The notes below the pieces were generated by a model. The model saw only the letters and a program-made list of their open reading frames with translations, was not told where the DNA came from and did not search any database. The translations under genes and the position numbers were made by a program. DNA of 64,000 bases from Caldithrix sp964598255 (lineage in GTDB: Bacteria > Calditrichota > Calditrichia > Calditrichales > Calditrichaceae), in the NCBI GenBank assembly GCA_964598255.1, contig CAZRBA010000136.1, positions 1 through 64,000 of the forward strand. Reading direction: 5' to 3'. Shown here piece after piece: positions 61,682-64,000 of this stretch. How positions within the stretch are numbered: the first letter of the stretch is position 1; every line of letters starts with the position of its first letter.

Positions 61682-61756
61682 GCGCCAACAATTGTCCTAT
61701 TAAAATCATAATTAAAAAAAAGAAAATTAACATTATATTGCATGTTAAGCAATAAT

Positions 61757-62503
61757 TTAATCATTTTCTTTTTTCTTCTTCTGATAAAAGAAATAGCTAA
61801 TCCAAATGGTAACTTCATATAAAACGACCAAGGGGACAGCCAATAACAATTGTGTGGTCGGATCGGGTGGGGTTAAAATGGCGGCTAAAATAAAAATAAC
61901 GACAATGGCGTACCGTCGGTATTTTCTTAAAATTTTCGGGGTTAAAATACCAAGTTTTGTCAGCAGCAAACTGACAACCGGTAATTCGAATACAATACCA
62001 AAAACCAAAACCAAACGCGCCACAAATCCGAAATAAAAATCAAGAGCTATATTGTTTTTTACATTCTCCGGCACCAGCCCCAGAAAAAAATCAAGCGCAA
62101 ACGGAATGATGACAAAAAAAGCAAAAGCAGCTCCGACAATAAAACTGATCGTTGCAAAAAGGATGACCGGAACAACATAACGCCGTTCATTTTCCATTAA
62201 CCCAGGTGCAACAAATGCCCAGATCTGATAAAAAATAACCGGCAGGGCAAAAATCACACCGGTAATAATGGCCAACTCCAGCTTAATAATAAAAACCGTT
62301 TGTACTTTTAATACCTGCAACTGAAACTGATGTTTTAAATGGCGTGTGGAAAGTAATAAAAATTTAAGGATTTGATCTGAAAAGAAAAAGGCAATTATTG
62401 TAAATACAACAACCGCAACGAGCGATTTTATAATCCGCCAGCGAAGTTCCTCTAAATGGTCGAGGAACGGCATTTCCACTTCTTGAATATTTTTTTTCTT
62501 CAT
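61757..62503 (-). CDS. tatC: Twin-arginine translocase subunit TatC
   Basis: 248 residues with six membrane helices. Family signatures are FLDHLEELRWRIIKSL near the N-terminus, FALPVIFYQIWAFVAPGLMENERR, FGIVFELPVVSLLLTKLG and AAILTPPDPTTQLLLAVPLVVLYE. TatC recognises twin-arginine signals; a client, the ferredoxin subunit with TSRRDFLKF, is encoded at 24.2-25.1 kb. No tatA/B gene is in the window. The nearest GGAGG is about 17 bases upstream of the ATG, inside the glyA-tatC hairpin, so translation may depend on RNA folding. Confidence 0.95.
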   Translation of the reverse strand: MKKKNIQEVEMPFLDHLEELRWRIIKSLVAVVVFTIIAFFFSDQILKFLLLSTRHLKHQFQLQVLKVQTVFIIKLELAIITGVIFALPVIFYQIWAFVAPGLMENERRYVVPVILFATISFIVGAAFAFFVIIPFALDFFLGLVPENVKNNIALDFYFGFVARLVLVFGIVFELPVVSLLLTKLGILTPKILRKYRRYAIVVIFILAAILTPPDPTTQLLLAVPLVVLYEVTIWISYFFYQKKKKEND

Positions 62504-62511
62504 AGGTAGAT

Positions 62512-62545
62512 AAAAGCGCCTCCTAAAACGGAGACGCTTTTTTTC
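62512..62545 (-). terminator. Hairpin between glyA and tatC
   Basis: AAAGCG-C-CTCC (62513-62523) and GGAG-A-CGCTTT (62530-62540) pair with one mismatch and a 6-nt loop. On the minus strand it is followed by TTTTATC, so it may partly terminate transcription after glyA. Its stem holds the GGAGG that lies before tatC, so it could also limit tatC translation. Confidence 0.55.
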
Positions 62546-62560
62546 TGTGGTCTTTCGATG

Positions 62561-63853
62561 TTACAACGCGTAAATTTGAAAATGTTTGTTCAATTCTCGT
62601 ATTTCAGCATTAACCTTTTTGGCTTCTTCTTCATCATCAATATTCGAAAGTACGCGGTCGATAAATCCTGCGATTATTTTCATTTCCGCTTCTTTCATTC
62701 CTTTTGTCGTCAAAGCAGGTGTCCCTATGCGGATTCCGCTGGTAACAAAAGGACTTTTCGTATCGAACGGTACCATATTTTTATTAACCGTTATGCCCGC
62801 TGTATGTAATGCATTTTCGGCCGCTTTTCCGGTAATGTTTTTTGAGGTTAAATCAACCAAAAAAACATGGTTGTCTGTTCCGCCGGAAACAATATCATAT
62901 CCTTTTTCAATTAATTCGTTGGCTAATGTTTGCGCATTTTTAACGATTTGTTTGGCATATTCTTTGAATTCCGGCTTTAATGCTTCACCAAAGGCCACTG
63001 CCTTGGCCGCAATTATATGCATTAACGGCCCGCCTTGAATGCCCGGCATAACATTACTGTCAATAATTTCAGACATCATTTTCACTCGTCCTGATTTCGG
63101 AGCCACAATGCCCATTTTATTTTCGCTATCTTTACCAACCATAATCATACCGCCTCGGGGGCCACGTAGTGTTTTATGTGTGGTAGAGGTTACAACATCA
63201 CAATACGGAATAGGGCTTGGATGCACACCTGCTGCAATCAATCCTGCCGGATGCGCCACATCGGCAAATAAAACAGCGCCTACTTCATCGGCTATTTCTC
63301 TGAATTTGTCAAATTCATAAAAACGTGAATAAGCGCTGGCTCCGACCACGATCATTTTCGGTTTATGTTCACGTGCCAACTTTGCCACTTCGTCCATATC
63401 AATACGACCCGTTTCTTTGCTTACCCCGTAAGGAACAAAGTTAAACAGCTTACCGGAAAAATTCACCGGCGAACCATGCGTTAAATGACCGCCATGAGCC
63501 AAATTCATGCCTAAAACCGTATCACCCGGCTTCAAATACGTAAAATAAACAGCCATATTAGCTTGCGACCCCGAATGAGGTTGGACGTTCACGTATTCGC
63601 AATTAAACAATTTTTTGGCTCTTTCTCTGGCAAGATTTTCAGCAATATCGACATTTTCGCACCCGCCATAATAACGATGTCCCGGATAACCCTCCGCGTA
63701 TTTATTGGTCATCACGGAACCGGCGGCCTCCAAAACCGCTTTGGAAACGAAATTTTCGGAAGCTATTAATTCCAGAGTATTGTTTTGCCTGTCCGTTTCT
63801 CTGGAAATAGCATCAAAAATTTCCGCATCGGCATTTTTTAATGTTTGCAACAT
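62561..63853 (-). CDS. glyA: Serine hydroxymethyltransferase
   Basis: 430 residues. GlyA converts serine and tetrahydrofolate to glycine and methylene-THF. Signatures: LELIASENFVSKAVLEA, YAEGYPGHRYYGGCE, NVQPHSGSQANMAVY, and the PLP-lysine motif VTSTTHKTLRGPRGG. GVTVNK-type substrate residues appear as GITVNKNMVPFD and GIRIGTPALTTKG. Possible ATGs are 63868, 63865 and 63853; GGGAG five bases before 63853 supports that one, though the ATGA overlap of 63868 with the rpiB stop is an alternative. It follows rpiB in the same operon. Confidence 0.96.
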   Translation of the reverse strand: MLQTLKNADAEIFDAISRETDRQNNTLELIASENFVSKAVLEAAGSVMTNKYAEGYPGHRYYGGCENVDIAENLARERAKKLFNCEYVNVQPHSGSQANMAVYFTYLKPGDTVLGMNLAHGGHLTHGSPVNFSGKLFNFVPYGVSKETGRIDMDEVAKLAREHKPKMIVVGASAYSRFYEFDKFREIADEVGAVLFADVAHPAGLIAAGVHPSPIPYCDVVTSTTHKTLRGPRGGMIMVGKDSENKMGIVAPKSGRVKMMSEIIDSNVMPGIQGGPLMHIIAAKAVAFGEALKPEFKEYAKQIVKNAQTLANELIEKGYDIVSGGTDNHVFLVDLTSKNITGKAAENALHTAGITVNKNMVPFDTKSPFVTSGIRIGTPALTTKGMKEAEMKIIAGFIDRVLSNIDDEEEAKKVNAEIRELNKHFQIYAL

Positions 63854-63864
63854 ATTGTCTCCCA

Positions 63865-64000
63865 TCATAATCCGGTTAATTGACTGATGAGTTTAATGCG
63901 TTTTTCGTGGCGGCCACCTTCAAATGAAGTATTCAACCAAACGTCAACAATCTTCTTAGCCTCTTCTTCGGGAGTCAAACGGCCACCCATACAAAGTACA
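63865..64000 (-). CDS. rpiB: Ribose-5-phosphate isomerase B, C-terminal end (partial)
   Basis: The last 44 codons run into the window's right edge. VLCMGGRLTPEEEAKKIVDV and FEGGRHEKRI match the RpiB ending ('VLALGGRxxGxxxAxxIVxxWLxxxFEGGRHxxRI'). The enzyme interconverts ribose 5-phosphate and ribulose 5-phosphate. The active-site part lies outside the window. Its TGA (63865-63867) overlaps a possible glyA start, so the two genes are linked. Confidence 0.85.
   Translation of the reverse strand, partial: VLCMGGRLTPEEEAKKIVDVWLNTSFEGGRHEKRIKLISQLTGL

Noticed and set aside
1..64000. tRNA, rRNA, CRISPR arrays, insertion sequences, prophage genes
   Set aside because: I looked for cloverleaf-like blocks, regular spaced repeats, and transposase or integrase motifs and saw none; short RNA genes could still be missed by eye.

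Overview
The window reads as a piece of chromosome from a Gram-negative, probably anaerobic or facultative bacterium. Lipopolysaccharide genes (Kdo transferase, heptosyltransferase-type GT9), exported barrel-like and SPOR/SpoIID proteins, TatC and many signal peptides and lipoboxes show a two-membrane envelope. A 13-haem cytochrome, an NrfD-type quinone protein, ADP-forming acetyl-CoA synthetase and ATP-dependent PEP carboxykinase point to anaerobic energy metabolism. Gene content, strong AGGAGG-type ribosome sites, frequent TTG starts and a few TAnnTTTG/C promoter elements suit the FCB superphylum. A Calditrichota (Caldithrix-like) origin is my best guess, but it rests on remembered gene content and not on a search.

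Layout. 1-5.6 kb: end of a dCMP deaminase gene, pckA, a secreted amidase, ferritin, and hflK-hflC. 5.8-10.9 kb (minus): ADP-forming acyl-CoA synthetase, M23 peptidase and rhomboid protease as one unit. 11-17.9 kb: a lone response regulator, a P1-family peptidase with a SpoIIM-like membrane protein, a HAD phosphatase, a PAS/GAF sensor next to a degenerate ATPase-like protein, and a geranylgeranyl-reductase-like flavoprotein. 17.9-25.4 kb (minus): the most unusual part, a tight seven-gene operon. It encodes a NifX-like protein, a Tat-exported four-cluster ferredoxin, an NrfD-like membrane protein, a 13-haem cytochrome c, a haem-sensing histidine kinase, and two response regulators, each fused to a GcvH-like domain that lacks the lipoyl lysine. 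Opposite it lies a TSUP transporter gene behind a control region with five TGCAAC repeats, a sigma-54-like element and a 20-codon leader reading frame.

26.7-37 kb (plus): hflX, a secreted propeller protein, an MFS/POT-like transporter, an SGNH hydrolase with TPRs, Bcp peroxiredoxin, a membrane spermidine-synthase-like protein and a small membrane protein. 37-42.3 kb: an exported MEMO-AMMECR1 fusion, a barrel-like protein, and a minus-strand operon (cNMP-binding protein, AI-2E-type transporter, small membrane protein, MTH1187-type thiamine-binding protein, dimeric dUTPase-like protein). 42.4-46.8 kb: three secreted proteins (C1B-like peptidase, cyclophilin lipoprotein, M13 metallopeptidase). 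46.9-54.8 kb: an EamA transporter and two large GH13 alpha-glucan enzymes with a TPR protein. 55-58.3 kb: SpoIID, SPOR and a polytopic membrane protein. 58.4-64 kb (minus): rpiB (partial), glyA, tatC, polyprenyl synthase, GT9 and waaA.

Main hypothesis: the 17.9-25.4 kb operon is a self-monitoring respiratory module. Its transmembrane electron-transfer complex (Fe-S, NrfD, cytochrome) would be watched by its own haem-containing kinase. The kinase also carries a zinc-ribbon-like insert inside its ATPase domain, and the signal would go to two regulators with non-lipoylated GcvH-fold outputs and no DNA-binding domain. No tRNA, rRNA, CRISPR array, insertion sequence or prophage was seen.
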